The notes under the pieces: model-generated
What the model was told of the DNA's origin: nothing
The model's database searches: none
The model's input: only the letters and a program-made list of their open reading frames with translations
Shown: positions 26,549-36,380 of the stretch, piece after piece
Position numbering within the stretch: position 1 is the stretch's first letter
How the letters are laid out: each line of letters begins with the position of its first letter
Assembly (NCBI GenBank): GCA_002708825.1
Contig: PAPF01000018.1
Span: forward strand, 62,001 to 126,000
DNA: 64,000 bases
DNA from: Phyllobacteriaceae bacterium
GTDB lineage: Bacteria; Pseudomonadota; Alphaproteobacteria; Rhizobiales; Rhizobiaceae
Direction of reading: 5' to 3'
Position numbers and translations under genes: made by a program

Positions 26549-29500
26549 ATGACGCTTCACGCGGTTAGCCTGGCTGACAAGTTCGACCTGTCGAAGAACC
26601 GGATCTTCGTGTCCGGCGCGCAGGCGATCGTGCGCATGCTGATGATGCAGCGCGAGCTGGACCGGCGCAACGGACTCGATACGGGGGGCTTCGTTTCGGG
26701 CTATCGCGGTTCGCCGCTCGGCGGGCTGGACCAGCAATTCTGGAAGGCGCGCAAGGAATTCGCCGCCAACGACATCGTCTTCAAGCCCGGCCTGAACGAG
26801 GAACTGGCCGCGACGGCCTGCTGGGGCAGCCAGCAGACAGAACTGCTTGGCGAGGGCACCAAGGACGGCGTTTTCGCGCTGTGGTACGGCAAGGGCCCGG
26901 GCGTCGACCGGTCCGGCGACGTTTTCCGCCACGCCAACCTGGCGGGCAGTTCGAAGCATGGCGGCGTGCTGGCGCTGATGGGCGACGACCACACGGCGGA
27001 AAGCTCGACCAATGCGCATGCCACGGAGTTCCTCTTCGTCGACACGATGATCCCGATCTTCAACCCGGCCGGGGTGCAGGAACTGATCGACTACGGCCTC
27101 TACGGCTATGCGCTGTCGCGTTTCGCGGGCACGTGGTCAGCGCTCAAATGCGTCAAGGACAACATCGAATCGACCGCCTCCGTCGACGTTTCGCTGGACC
27201 GGCTGAACATCGTGCTGCCGGAATTCGACATGCCGAAGGGCGGGCTGAACATCCGCCACGAACTGAACCAGATCGGCCAGGAGGAGCGGCTTCACAACTA
27301 CAAGCGCGCCGCGGCAGCCGCCTTCATCCGTGCCAACGGCCTCAACCGCATCATCTATTCCGGCGGGGCCAACGCCAAGCTCGGCATCATCACGGTGGGC
27401 AAGAGCTATCTCGACGTGCGCGAGGCGCTGGACGAACTGGGCATCGACGAGGCACGGGCGAACCGGATGGGCATCCGCCTGTTCAAGGTGGCGTGCCCGT
27501 GGCCGCTCGACCTCGAGCATATCAAGGAATTCGCCCTCGGCCTCGACACGATCATCGTGGTGGAGGAAAAGCGCTCGCTCATAGAGGTTCAGGTGCGCGA
27601 GGACCTCTACGGCACGGCGAACCAGCCGGTGGTGGTCGGCAAGAAGGACGAGCGCGGCGACTGGCTGTTCCCCGTCAAGGGCGCGCTCGATCCCAACGAC
27701 ATCGCGGTGGCGATCGGGGAGCGCGTGCTGAAGGTCATCGGTCCGTCGGAGGAGATCGAGGCGCGCGTCAAGCAGATGCGCCAGTTCCAGGCGATGCTGA
27801 CCGACACGAAGGACGTGGCGGTGCGCACCCCCTATTTCTGTTCAGGCTGCCCGCACAACACGTCCACCCGGGTGCCGGAGGGTTCGCTGGCGGGCGCCGG
27901 GATCGGCTGCCACTTCATGGCCCTGTGGATGGACCGCAGCACGGTCGGCTTTACCGCCATGGGCGGGGAGGGCGCGCAATGGGTCGGCCAGGCGCCGTTC
28001 TCGAAGCGCGATCACATGTTCCAGAACCTGGGCGACGGCACCTACAACCATTCCGGTTCGCTGGCGATCCGCTACGCCATCGCCTCGGGTGTCAACATCA
28101 CCTACAAGATCCTCTACAACGACGCCGTGGCCATGACCGGCGGGCAGCCGCACGAGGGCACGCTTTCGGTCGACCACATCGCGGCGCAGGTTCGCGCGGA
28201 GGGTGTCGAGCGGATCGCCGTCGTGACCGACGAACCGGACAAGTATGCCGGCGTGGTGGCGTTCCCGGAGCGCACGACCATCCATCACCGCGAGGAGATG
28301 GATGCGGTTCAGCGCGAACTGCGCGAGGTGCCGGGCGTCTCGGTGCTGATCTACGACCAGACCTGCGCGGCGGAAAAGCGGCGGCGGCGCAAGCGCGGCA
28401 CATTCCCCGATCCCGACAGGCGGGTCATCATCAACGAACTGGTCTGCGAGGGCTGCGGCGATTGCGGCGTGAAGTCCAATTGCGTCTCGGTCCAGCCGGT
28501 CGACACGGAATTCGGCCGCAAGCGGCGCATCGACCAGTCAAGCTGCAACAAGGATTTCTCCTGCCTGGAGGGCTTCTGCCCCTCCTTCGTGACAGTGCAT
28601 GGGGCCAGGATCCGCAAGTCCGAAGGCGCGAGCCTGGAGCAGGACCCGCTGGAGGGCGTGCCCGAACCCGCGCTGTTCGATCTCGGCAAGGGCGGATGGT
28701 CTTCCGTGGTCGACGGGGTCGGCGGAACGGGCGTCGTGACCATCGGCGCCATCCTCGGCATGGCGGCGCACCTGGAAGGCAAGGGATGCGGCATGATCGA
28801 CATGGCCGGCCTTGCCCAGAAGGGCGGGGCCGTCTACTCCCATGTCCGCATCGCCGGAACGCCGGACGACATTCATGCGATCCGGGTCTCGGCCGGCAAG
28901 GCGGACCTGGTCCTTGGCTGCGACCTCGTCGTTTCCGGTTCGGCCAAGGTGCTGGCAGCGACGCGCGAGGGCGAGACGCTGTTCGTGACCAACACGGCTG
29001 AAGTCATGCCCGGCGACTTCACGCGGTCGCCCGATTTCTCGCTGCCGACCGAACGCCTGAAGCAGGCAATCAGCAAGGCGGCAGGCGAGGAAAAGGCCCA
29101 TTTCTTCGATGCCACGCGCACCGCGACGACACTGTTCGGCAATTCGCTCGGCGCCAACATGTTCATGCTGGGCTTTGCCTACCAGCACGGCGGCCTGCCC
29201 GTTTCGTCCGAAGCGATCGAGCAGGCGATCGGCCTCAACGGCCAGGCGGTGGACATGAACATCGCCGCCTTCCGCTGGGGCCGCCGCGCGGCCCATGACC
29301 GCGACGGGGTGATGGCGCTCGTCGACCGGCTGCGCGGCCGGCCGCGGCCCGACTTCTCGGCCGAAACGCTCGACGAGATCATCGCGCGGCGCGAGGCCTT
29401 CCTGTCAGGCTACCAGAATGCGGCCTATGCGAAACGCTACCGGTCGCTGGTCGAAAAGGTCCGCGCGGCCGAGGAAAAGGCGGCGCCGGGATCCAACGCG

Positions 29501-30028
29501 GTCACGGAAGCCGTTGCGCGCAACCTGTTCAAGGCCATGGCGATCAAGGACGAATACGAGGTCGCGCGCCTCTACACCGACGGGGCGTTCAGGCAGCAGA
29601 TGGCCCGCGAGTTTTCCGGCTATGACCGGCTGGAATTCCACCTGGCACCGCCCATGCTGGCGCGAAAGGACAACAAGGGCCATGCCCGCAAATCCAGTTA
29701 CGGGCCGTGGATGCTGAAGGCGTTCGGCGTGCTGGCGCGGCTCAAGGGCCTGCGCGGCACGGTCTTTGACATCTTTGGCCATACCGGGGAACGGCGGATG
29801 GAGCGGGCGCTGCGCGAACGCTATGCCGGCGACGTGGAAATGCTCGCGAAGCGCCTTGACCGGACGCGGATCGCCGCAGCGGTCGAAGTGGCGGGCATTC
29901 CCTCCATGATCCGCGGCTTCGGCCACGTGAAGGCGGCCAACGCCGCCAAGGCGGATGCGGCACGCGAGCAGGCACTCAAGCGTTTCGAAAACCCGGAACC
30001 GGACCTGGCGCTCGCGGCGGCCGAATAG
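26549..30028 (+). CDS. Indolepyruvate/2-oxoacid:ferredoxin oxidoreductase, fused IorA-IorB type
   Basis: 1159 residues in one chain, starting at ATG 26549 behind GGAGGA. The N-terminal two thirds are IorA-like: pyrimidine domain (GYRGSPLGGLDQQ), a Cys motif CSGCPHN, then the thiamine diphosphate domain with GDGTYNHSG. A ferredoxin-like cluster segment CEGCGDCGVKSNC follows. The C-terminal third is the gamma/IorB part, with GVGGTGVVTIGAIL. The reaction is CoA-dependent decarboxylation of aryl or branched 2-oxoacids with ferredoxin reduction. Such giant fusions occur in aerobic proteobacteria. It stands alone, 421 bases from its divergent neighbour. Confidence 0.93.
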   Translation: MTLHAVSLADKFDLSKNRIFVSGAQAIVRMLMMQRELDRRNGLDTGGFVSGYRGSPLGGLDQQFWKARKEFAANDIVFKPGLNEELAATACWGSQQTELLGEGTKDGVFALWYGKGPGVDRSGDVFRHANLAGSSKHGGVLALMGDDHTAESSTNAHATEFLFVDTMIPIFNPAGVQELIDYGLYGYALSRFAGTWSALKCVKDNIESTASVDVSLDRLNIVLPEFDMPKGGLNIRHELNQIGQEERLHNYKRAAAAAFIRANGLNRIIYSGGANAKLGIITVGKSYLDVREALDELGIDEARANRMGIRLFKVACPWPLDLEHIKEFALGLDTIIVVEEKRSLIEVQVREDLYGTANQPVVVGKKDERGDWLFPVKGALDPNDIAVAIGERVLKVIGPSEEIEARVKQMRQFQAMLTDTKDVAVRTPYFCSGCPHNTSTRVPEGSLAGAGIGCHFMALWMDRSTVGFTAMGGEGAQWVGQAPFSKRDHMFQNLGDGTYNHSGSLAIRYAIASGVNITYKILYNDAVAMTGGQPHEGTLSVDHIAAQVRAEGVERIAVVTDEPDKYAGVVAFPERTTIHHREEMDAVQRELREVPGVSVLIYDQTCAAEKRRRRKRGTFPDPDRRVIINELVCEGCGDCGVKSNCVSVQPVDTEFGRKRRIDQSSCNKDFSCLEGFCPSFVTVHGARIRKSEGASLEQDPLEGVPEPALFDLGKGGWSSVVDGVGGTGVVTIGAILGMAAHLEGKGCGMIDMAGLAQKGGAVYSHVRIAGTPDDIHAIRVSAGKADLVLGCDLVVSGSAKVLAATREGETLFVTNTAEVMPGDFTRSPDFSLPTERLKQAISKAAGEEKAHFFDATRTATTLFGNSLGANMFMLGFAYQHGGLPVSSEAIEQAIGLNGQAVDMNIAAFRWGRRAAHDRDGVMALVDRLRGRPRPDFSAETLDEIIARREAFLSGYQNAAYAKRYRSLVEKVRAAEEKAAPGSNAVTEAVARNLFKAMAIKDEYEVARLYTDGAFRQQMAREFSGYDRLEFHLAPPMLARKDNKGHARKSSYGPWMLKAFGVLARLKGLRGTVFDIFGHTGERRMERALRERYAGDVEMLAKRLDRTRIAAAVEVAGIPSMIRGFGHVKAANAAKADAAREQALKRFENPEPDLALAAAE

Positions 30029-30137
30029 GCCGGGAGAGAGATGAAAAAGTCAAAAAAATGGCGGCAAACCGTCGTGAAATAAGGGTTTCTTAAGCCGGAA
30101 ATGCGAAAAGCCGGGTCCCGGGTACCGGATCTGGCGC

Positions 30138-32459
30138 ATGCAGGACAAGAACAGAAAAACAGTCCAGGACCAGACGCACGACGAGTTCTATATCGCGTTC
30201 GTGCAGTCGCTCTTCGAGAATGGGCGCACGCTGATGATGGGCGTGGTGACCCAGATCGCGATGCTTATGCTTGTCTACTGGAAGACAGGCGATCCCGTCT
30301 TCGCCTATATCGCCATCGGCATCCTTCCCGTCGGGCTGCTTCGCTCCTACACGGTCAACCGCTACCGCAAAGCCGGCATCGCCCAGACGCTGGCGGAGGC
30401 CAGGCGCCGCGAATGGGCCTATATCGCCGTCGGCGCGCTGCATGGCGCAGCCCTTGGCGTGTTCACCGTCTACAGCATCTATTTCGTCCGCGACGAATTC
30501 GCCGAGGTCGCCTCGATCAGCCTCGCGCTGGCGACGGCGGTCTCAATTCCGGGCCGCAACTACGGCTCGTCACGCATGGTGTTCGTGCTCAACACCTTCC
30601 TGTCGCTGCCGATCTCCGCGACGCTGATCGCCCGCATGGACGTCTATCACGTTGTCCTGGGTCTTCTGCTCGCGCCGTTCCTGTTCGCGATCCAGACCTT
30701 TTCCACCGACATCCGCGACAAGGTCCTTTCGCTTCTCAGGGAAAAGAAAAAGGCCAGTGCGCTGGCCGTCCGCTTCGACAAGGCACTCAACACCATGTCG
30801 CACGGCCTTGTCATGCTGGATGCGCGCGAGATGATCGTCGTGGCCAACTCGCGGGCGTCGGATTTCTTCGGCCTGCGCAGTGCGCAGCACATGCAGGGGC
30901 GCACGTTCCACGCGCTGCTCAATCGCGGCGTTGCCGCTGGTTTGCTCGACCGGCGGGACGCCCGCTACATCGCCGTCGAGCTGTCGCGGGCCATCCGCGA
31001 AGGGCGCAACCGCAAAGTGCTGATCAAGCTGACCGACGGGCGCTATTTCGAACTGTCGGCACGCGAGGGCGACGATGATCTTTCCGTGATCACGTTCGAG
31101 GACGTTTCCTCGCGCATCGCGTCGCAGGAGAAAATCCGCTACATGGCTCGCTTCGATGCCCTGACCGGCCTCGCCAATCGCGGCTATTTCCAGGAGATCG
31201 TGGCGGAATCGCTGGCCGAGGGCGACCCGGAGCGGATGTGCGCCATGCTGGTGCTGGACCTCGACGACTTCAAGGGCGTGAACGATTCGCTGGGGCACCC
31301 GGTCGGCGATGCCCTGATCTTCGCGCTCGGGGAGCGGCTGAATGCCCATAACGAGGACCACCTCAAGGTATCGCGTTTCGGCGGCGATGAATTCATGGTC
31401 TTCTTCGACGGGATTGCCGACGAGGACGACCTGAGGGAGAAGATCAACGCCCTCTACCAGCGGCTCAAGGCGCCGGCCGACGTCGCGGGCAACCTGCTGT
31501 CCCTGCAGGTGAGCGGCGGGGCGGTGATGGCCAAGGTGCGCGACACCAGCGTGGACAGTCTCATCGTCAAGGCCGACCTTGCCCTCTACAAGGCCAAGGG
31601 GACGGGCAAGAACAGCTGGGAGCTTTTCGAGGAAACGCTCGACCGGGCCTTCCGCGAGCGGCAACGGCTGAAGGGCGAGTTGCGCGGCGCCATTGAGCGC
31701 GACGAACTGACGGTCCTCTACCAGCCGATTGTCGATGCAAGGACGCTGCAGGTGGCCAGTTGCGAGGCATTGTGCCGCTGGCATCATCCCGAACTTGGCA
31801 ACATCCCGCCCTCGACCTTCATTCCGCTCGCCGAGGAAATGGGGATCATCTCGATGATCTCGGCCTTCGTGCTGAAGCGCGCGACGCTTGACTGCGCCGA
31901 ACTTCCGGGCGAGATCCGCATTTCGGTGAACCTGTCGGCAAACGATTTCCGGTCGCTCGAGATCGTGGCGACGGTCGAGCGCGTGCTGAAGTTCTCGGGG
32001 CTGGAGCCATCACGCCTGGAGATCGAGGTCACCGAAACGGCACTTGTGGACGACAAGGCTAAGACCTGGGCCTATCTGGAGGAACTCAAGGTTCTTGGCG
32101 TCACCATCGCGCTCGACGATTTCGGAACCGGATACTCGAATCTCGGCTACCTGAACGCATTGCCGCTCGACAAGATCAAGGTGGACCGGTCGTTCCTGTC
32201 GGAGATGGAAACCAACCCGAAGTCGCTGGAACTCCTGAAGGGCGTTGTCGAATTGTCGCGGCGGCTGCAGCTTGGCGTGACGATCGAAGGCGTCGAGACC
32301 GAACAGCAGTTCCGGCTTCTTGCCGAGACCGTGCACCCCGATTACATCCAGGGCTTCCTGTTCGGGGCGCCGCTTTCCAAGCGCGGCATCGCGGCCATGA
32401 TCCAGGCCATCCGGCCCCTGAAGGACGCCACCCGCAGGACAAGCGCCACAACGCGTTGA
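30138..32459 (+). CDS. Membrane-anchored GGDEF-EAL protein (c-di-GMP turnover)
   Basis: 773 residues. The N-terminus has about six hydrophobic segments between residues 30 and 200 (MASE-like sensor), then a PAS-like domain at about 215-330 (LNTMSHGLVMLDAREMIVVAN), a GGDEF domain with intact GGDEF at 415-419, and an EAL domain with EAL at 543-545. EAL catalytic motifs ETA, DDFGTGYS, KVDRSF and EGVET are intact. The inhibitory RxxD I-site is absent before GGDEF. Both activities look possible. It is upstream of the FeeM-like gene but separated by 157 bases with its own candidate CtrA site. Confidence 0.95.
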   Translation: MQDKNRKTVQDQTHDEFYIAFVQSLFENGRTLMMGVVTQIAMLMLVYWKTGDPVFAYIAIGILPVGLLRSYTVNRYRKAGIAQTLAEARRREWAYIAVGALHGAALGVFTVYSIYFVRDEFAEVASISLALATAVSIPGRNYGSSRMVFVLNTFLSLPISATLIARMDVYHVVLGLLLAPFLFAIQTFSTDIRDKVLSLLREKKKASALAVRFDKALNTMSHGLVMLDAREMIVVANSRASDFFGLRSAQHMQGRTFHALLNRGVAAGLLDRRDARYIAVELSRAIREGRNRKVLIKLTDGRYFELSAREGDDDLSVITFEDVSSRIASQEKIRYMARFDALTGLANRGYFQEIVAESLAEGDPERMCAMLVLDLDDFKGVNDSLGHPVGDALIFALGERLNAHNEDHLKVSRFGGDEFMVFFDGIADEDDLREKINALYQRLKAPADVAGNLLSLQVSGGAVMAKVRDTSVDSLIVKADLALYKAKGTGKNSWELFEETLDRAFRERQRLKGELRGAIERDELTVLYQPIVDARTLQVASCEALCRWHHPELGNIPPSTFIPLAEEMGIISMISAFVLKRATLDCAELPGEIRISVNLSANDFRSLEIVATVERVLKFSGLEPSRLEIEVTETALVDDKAKTWAYLEELKVLGVTIALDDFGTGYSNLGYLNALPLDKIKVDRSFLSEMETNPKSLELLKGVVELSRRLQLGVTIEGVETEQQFRLLAETVHPDYIQGFLFGAPLSKRGIAAMIQAIRPLKDATRRTSATTR

Positions 32460-32500
32460 ACGGCCGGCAGGGACACCGCCGGCAAACAGCTTTTTCCTAA

Positions 32501-32515
32501 TTAACCAATTGTTAA
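32501..32515. promoter_or_regulatory. Candidate CtrA binding site TTAA-N7-TTAA
   Basis: TTAA at 32501-32504 and TTAA at 32512-32515 are separated by exactly seven bases (CCAATTG), the consensus for the cell-cycle regulator CtrA of Alphaproteobacteria. A further TTAAC starts at 32518. It lies 102 bases before the FeeM-like start and is in an otherwise GC-rich genome, making chance less likely. Confidence 0.6.
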
Positions 32516-32537
32516 GGTTAACGATAGGTAAATGGAA

Positions 32538-32559
32538 CCCACCCATTTGTGGGCTTTTT
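32538..32559 (+). terminator. Weak terminator-like hairpin
   Basis: A five-pair stem CCCAC/GTGGG with loop CCATTT is followed by CTTTTTCC. It lies between the CtrA-type box and the FeeM-like gene, so it could be a leader hairpin rather than the end of the GGDEF-EAL transcript. The stem is short. Confidence 0.35.
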
Positions 32560-32616
32560 CCGAAGCCGTTGTTTGCCTACACTGCCTTCTCTGGTTCTTT
32601 TTGCGAGGGGAAGGCC

Positions 32617-33393
32617 ATGAATGCGGCAAGCGAACCCGCCGTCGTTGGTCAGTTGACGCGAACGGCGTCTGCACAGGGCGCGATGCTCAAGCGGTTTCTC
32701 GCTTATCTGGACCGGATCCAGTACCGGCGGGTCACCTGCGGCGAAGCGCTGGAAGAGGTCGCCCGCCTCCGCTACAAGTCCTATCTCCAGAACAGCCTCG
32801 TGACCCGGAACGAAACCCGGCAGATCATCGACCAGTACGACGGCGACGCGAACGCCTACATCTTCGGTGTCTACCTGGACGAGGAACTCGTGGCGACGAT
32901 CCGCCTCCATCATGCCTCGAAGGCCTTCCCGCGTTCGCCGGCGATGGAGATGTACAGCGACATCCTGATGCCGCGACTGGAAGCGGGCGACAGCTACATC
33001 GACCCCAGCAAGCTGGCCGTCGATCCAGACATCGTGTCCGGATCCATCATGATCCCGACCGTGACCATGCGACTGGCCTATGTCGCTTGCCGCTACCTGC
33101 AGGTGCCGTACTACATCACCATGCTGCGGGATGACCACGAGGTCTTCTACAAGAAGATGTTCGGCTTCTACCGGATTGCGGAGGCTCGCGACTACAAGGG
33201 TGCGGTCAACTGCAGCGTGCCGCTCTACGAGGGCGACATTGCCCGGTTCGGCGCCACGACCGTGGAGCGTTTCCCCTTCTTCCAGTTCACCGAAGCGGAA
33301 GGGCGAATGCTGTTCGAGCGCCCGGTTGTCGGGGCGGGCGCGCCGCTCTCGATCCTGCCGTCCGCGAAATACCTGATCGGCGAACCAGCCTGA
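32617..33393 (+). CDS. FeeM/LuxI-like N-acyltransferase (N-acyl amino acid synthase-like)
   Basis: 258 residues from ATG 32617, six bases after GAGGGGAAGG. The pattern EVARLRYKSYL, then GVYLDEELVATIRLHH, then an internal YIDPSKLAVDP and a GNAT-like YITMLRDDHEVFYKKMFGFYRI resembles N-acyl amino acid synthases of the FeeM type, related in fold to acyl-homoserine lactone synthases. Such enzymes join an acyl-ACP chain to an amino acid. No LuxR partner is adjacent; a Crp/Fnr regulator gene follows 115 bases downstream. The product is unknown, and the family call is by pattern only. Confidence 0.75.
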   Translation: MNAASEPAVVGQLTRTASAQGAMLKRFLAYLDRIQYRRVTCGEALEEVARLRYKSYLQNSLVTRNETRQIIDQYDGDANAYIFGVYLDEELVATIRLHHASKAFPRSPAMEMYSDILMPRLEAGDSYIDPSKLAVDPDIVSGSIMIPTVTMRLAYVACRYLQVPYYITMLRDDHEVFYKKMFGFYRIAEARDYKGAVNCSVPLYEGDIARFGATTVERFPFFQFTEAEGRMLFERPVVGAGAPLSILPSAKYLIGEPA

Positions 33394-33508
33394 CACCGGC
33401 CGGCCGCGGCACTTGCCGTGGCATCGCCTTGCGGCGTATATGATCCCGCCCACGCCAATCCGGACCGGTGCGGCGCTTTCGGGGGCATCACGGCATGGCG
33501 GCCAAGGC

Positions 33509-34183
33509 ATGAACGACAAGGTGGCACTGGTCCGGGGGTTCATCTGGGCCTCGGAACTGACCAATGGCGAACTTGAGCGGGCGGCGCAGGGAATCAGCGA
33601 GCGCACCTACGCCAGGGGTGCCTATGTCTGTCACCGCGGCGACCAGCTTTCCCATTGGGGCGGTATTGTCGAGGGGCTGATCAAGATGAGCACGATCGGC
33701 CGGTCGGGCAAGGCGGTCACATTCGCCGGTCTCGGCAACGGGGCGTGGTTTGGCGAAGGCTCGGTGATCAAGAACGAGCCGCGCAAATATGACCTGGTGA
33801 CCCTGCGTGAAACACGCCTGGCACTGATGAACCGCCAGACCTTCATGTGGCTCTACGAGAATTCCATCGGCTTCAACCACTACCTGCTGCGCCAGATCAA
33901 CGAGCGGCTCAGCCAGTTCATCGCCACCGTCGAGCACGACAGGATCCTCGATTCCAAGGCGCGCGTGGCGCGAAACCTGTCATGGCTGTTCAATCCCGTG
34001 CTTTATCCCGGCGTCGTCAGGACCGTCGAGATCACGCAGGATGAGCTTGCCTTGCTGACCGGCGTGTCGCGCGCGGTCACGAATCGCAGCCTGGGCGAAT
34101 TGCAGGACGAGGGCCTGCTCACCGTCGAGCACGGCAGGATCACGGTTCTCGATGTCCAGGGGCTGATGCGCTACGGCGACTGA
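33509..34183 (+). CDS. Crp/Fnr family transcriptional regulator
   Basis: 224 residues from ATG 33509. The N-terminal cyclic-nucleotide-binding-like domain (GAYVCHRGDQLSHWGGIVEGLIKMSTIG, then GAWFGEGSVI) lacks the complete cAMP phosphate-binding signature, and there is no Cys cluster as in FNR. The C-terminal winged helix reads ITQDELALLTGVSRAVTNRSLGELQDEGLL. It may respond to another ligand or only to dimer state. It sits between the FeeM-like gene and the acyl-CoA ligase/Liv operon and could control either. Confidence 0.9.
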   Translation: MNDKVALVRGFIWASELTNGELERAAQGISERTYARGAYVCHRGDQLSHWGGIVEGLIKMSTIGRSGKAVTFAGLGNGAWFGEGSVIKNEPRKYDLVTLRETRLALMNRQTFMWLYENSIGFNHYLLRQINERLSQFIATVEHDRILDSKARVARNLSWLFNPVLYPGVVRTVEITQDELALLTGVSRAVTNRSLGELQDEGLLTVEHGRITVLDVQGLMRYGD

Positions 34184-34400
34184 GTTTCAGCGGGCGCAAG
34201 ACTGACCATCGCCAGCGCCGCACGCTTTGCGGCCTGTAAAGCACCACTACGACCTTTGTCTGTCAACCGGAAAGTTGCCAGCGGGCTGTTTTCGTGAAAT
34301 TTTCAGCATCATAAAAAGTCCCGTCCGGAAAAGACGGGCGACCACGGGAGAAACACTGCCTTTCCTGCAAGAGGGGCAGACCGGCAAGGAGGAGGCCGCT
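34184..34400. promoter_or_regulatory. 217-base leader of the ligase/Liv operon with hairpin
   Basis: The gap holds no gene. A six-pair hairpin CCCGTC/GACGGG with a seven-base loop lies at 34320-34338, without a U tract. The region 34300-34320 is A/T-rich for this genome. An AAGGAGGAGG ribosome site ends five bases before the TTG start at 34401. Confidence 0.35.
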
Positions 34401-36380
34401 TTGACGCAGCATCACGCGTCTTTGGACACGTTTCCCAAATACCTGCTTCTCAACGCGAAGCGGTTCGCAAACCGTCCGGCCATGCGGCACAAGGATCTGG
34501 GCATCTGGCAGAGCTGGACCTGGGCGGAGCAGCTCGACGAGGTGCGCGCGCTGGCGCTCGGCCTTCAGGCCATGGGCGTGACGGCAGGTGACAAGATCGC
34601 CATCGTCGGCTCCAACCGGCCGCGCCTCTACTGGTCCTTTGCCGCGGCCCAGTCGCTGCAGGCCGTGCCCGTGCCCGTCTATGCCGATGCCGTGGCGGAG
34701 GAAATGGCCTATGTGCTGGACCATGCGGGCGTTCGCTTCGCCGTCGTGCAGGACCAGGAACAGGTCGACAAGATCCTGTCGTTCCGGGAAAAGATCCCGA
34801 TGCTCGAACAGGTCATCTATGACGAGCCGCGGGGCCTGCGCGACTACGATCACGACCACATGCATGCCTTCGAGGCCGTGCAGGTGCTCGGGCGGGGGCG
34901 GCTGAAGGATGATCCCTCGCTCGCCAAGGCGTGGGAGGAGGGCATCAACGGCGCCTCCGGAGACGACCTGTCGATCATCCTTTATACGTCGGGCACGACC
35001 GGACGCTCCAAGGGCGTCATGCTCAAGGCCGTCTCCGCGGTCAGGGCGGCGCAGGACACGGTGGCCTTCGACGGGCTTTCCGAGCGTGACGAGGTGCTTG
35101 CATACCTGCCGCTGGCCTGGGTCGGCGACCACTATCTCAATTATGCGCAGGGCTATGTCTCCGGCTTCTGCATGGCCTGCCCGGAAAGCCCGGAAACGGT
35201 GCCGCAGGACCTCAAGGAGATCGGACCGAGCTTCTACTTCGCTCCGCCGCGCGTGTTCGAGGGACTGCTGACCTCGGTGATGATCCGCATGGAGGACGCC
35301 GGGGCGCTCAAGCGGCGGCTGTTCCATTACTTCATCGACGTCGCCAAGGAGCATGGCGAGGACCTGCTGGAAGGCCGGCCGGTATCGTTCTCCGGCAAGC
35401 TCAAGTACTGGCTGGGCAACCTGCTGGTCTACGGGCCGCTCAAGAACACGCTCGGCTTTTCCAACATCCGTGTCGCCTATACCGCCGGCGAGGCGATCGG
35501 TCCGGATCTGTTCTCCTTCTTCCGTTCGCTCGGGATCAACCTGAAGCAGCTCTACGGGCAGACCGAGGCCTTCCTCTATGTCACCTGCCAGAAGGACGCG
35601 GATGTCCGCGCCGACGCGGTCGGGCCGGCTGCGCCGAATGTCGATATCCGGATTGCCGAGGATGGCGAGGTGCAGTTCCGCTCGCCGGGCATGTTCTCCG
35701 GCTATTTCAAGGAAGACGAGAAGACGGCGGAGACGCTGACGGAGGACGGTTACGTCAAGACGGGCGATGCCGGGTTCTTCGACAGGGACGGCCAGCTCAA
35801 GATCATCGACCGCGCCAAGGATGTGGGCCGGCTGACGACCGGCGCGCTGTTCGCGCCGAAGTTCATCGAGAACTCGCTGAAGTTCTTCCCCAACATCAAG
35901 GAGGCTGTCGCCTTCGGGCACGGGCGCGACAAGGTGGGCGTCTTCCTGAACATCGACCTGACGGCGGTGGGCAACTGGGCGGAGCGCAACAACATCTCCT
36001 ATGCCTCCTACCAGGAACTGGCCGGGCATCCGAAGGTCTACGAGATGATCGCCGAAAACGTGGCGGAGACCAACCGCAAGCTTTCGGAAGTGGAAATGAT
36101 GGCCGGGGCCCAGATCAGCCGCTTCCTCGTGCTGCACAAGGAACTGGACGCCGACGACGGCGAACTGACCCGCACGCAGAAGGTGCGCCGCTCCTTCATC
36201 GCCGAGCGCTACGGAGAACTCATCGAGGCGCTCTATGACGGCTCGACGGAGAAGTATGTCGAGACGGAAGTGACCTACGAGGACGGACGCAAGGGCAAGA
36301 TCCGCGCGACGGTGCAGATCCGTGACGCGAAGACCTTTCCCGTGAACGCGGCGCAGACGCACAAGGAGGCTGCGGAATGA
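34401..36380 (+). CDS. AMP-dependent acyl-CoA ligase of Liv-type operon
   Basis: About 659 residues from TTG 34401, chosen because an AAGGAGGAGG site precedes it and the upstream open frame is unconserved. Adenylation motifs: SIILYTSGTTGRSKGVML (ATP/AMP signature), YGQTEAFLY, and TGDAGFFDRDGQLKIIDRAKD. The length and C-terminus resemble long-chain acyl-CoA synthetases (FadD15 type). It forms an acyl-CoA from an imported acid. The stop overlaps the start of the livG-type gene (ATGA), which ties the ligase to the transporter and suggests activation of the imported substrate. Confidence 0.92.
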   Translation: MTQHHASLDTFPKYLLLNAKRFANRPAMRHKDLGIWQSWTWAEQLDEVRALALGLQAMGVTAGDKIAIVGSNRPRLYWSFAAAQSLQAVPVPVYADAVAEEMAYVLDHAGVRFAVVQDQEQVDKILSFREKIPMLEQVIYDEPRGLRDYDHDHMHAFEAVQVLGRGRLKDDPSLAKAWEEGINGASGDDLSIILYTSGTTGRSKGVMLKAVSAVRAAQDTVAFDGLSERDEVLAYLPLAWVGDHYLNYAQGYVSGFCMACPESPETVPQDLKEIGPSFYFAPPRVFEGLLTSVMIRMEDAGALKRRLFHYFIDVAKEHGEDLLEGRPVSFSGKLKYWLGNLLVYGPLKNTLGFSNIRVAYTAGEAIGPDLFSFFRSLGINLKQLYGQTEAFLYVTCQKDADVRADAVGPAAPNVDIRIAEDGEVQFRSPGMFSGYFKEDEKTAETLTEDGYVKTGDAGFFDRDGQLKIIDRAKDVGRLTTGALFAPKFIENSLKFFPNIKEAVAFGHGRDKVGVFLNIDLTAVGNWAERNNISYASYQELAGHPKVYEMIAENVAETNRKLSEVEMMAGAQISRFLVLHKELDADDGELTRTQKVRRSFIAERYGELIEALYDGSTEKYVETEVTYEDGRKGKIRATVQIRDAKTFPVNAAQTHKEAAE

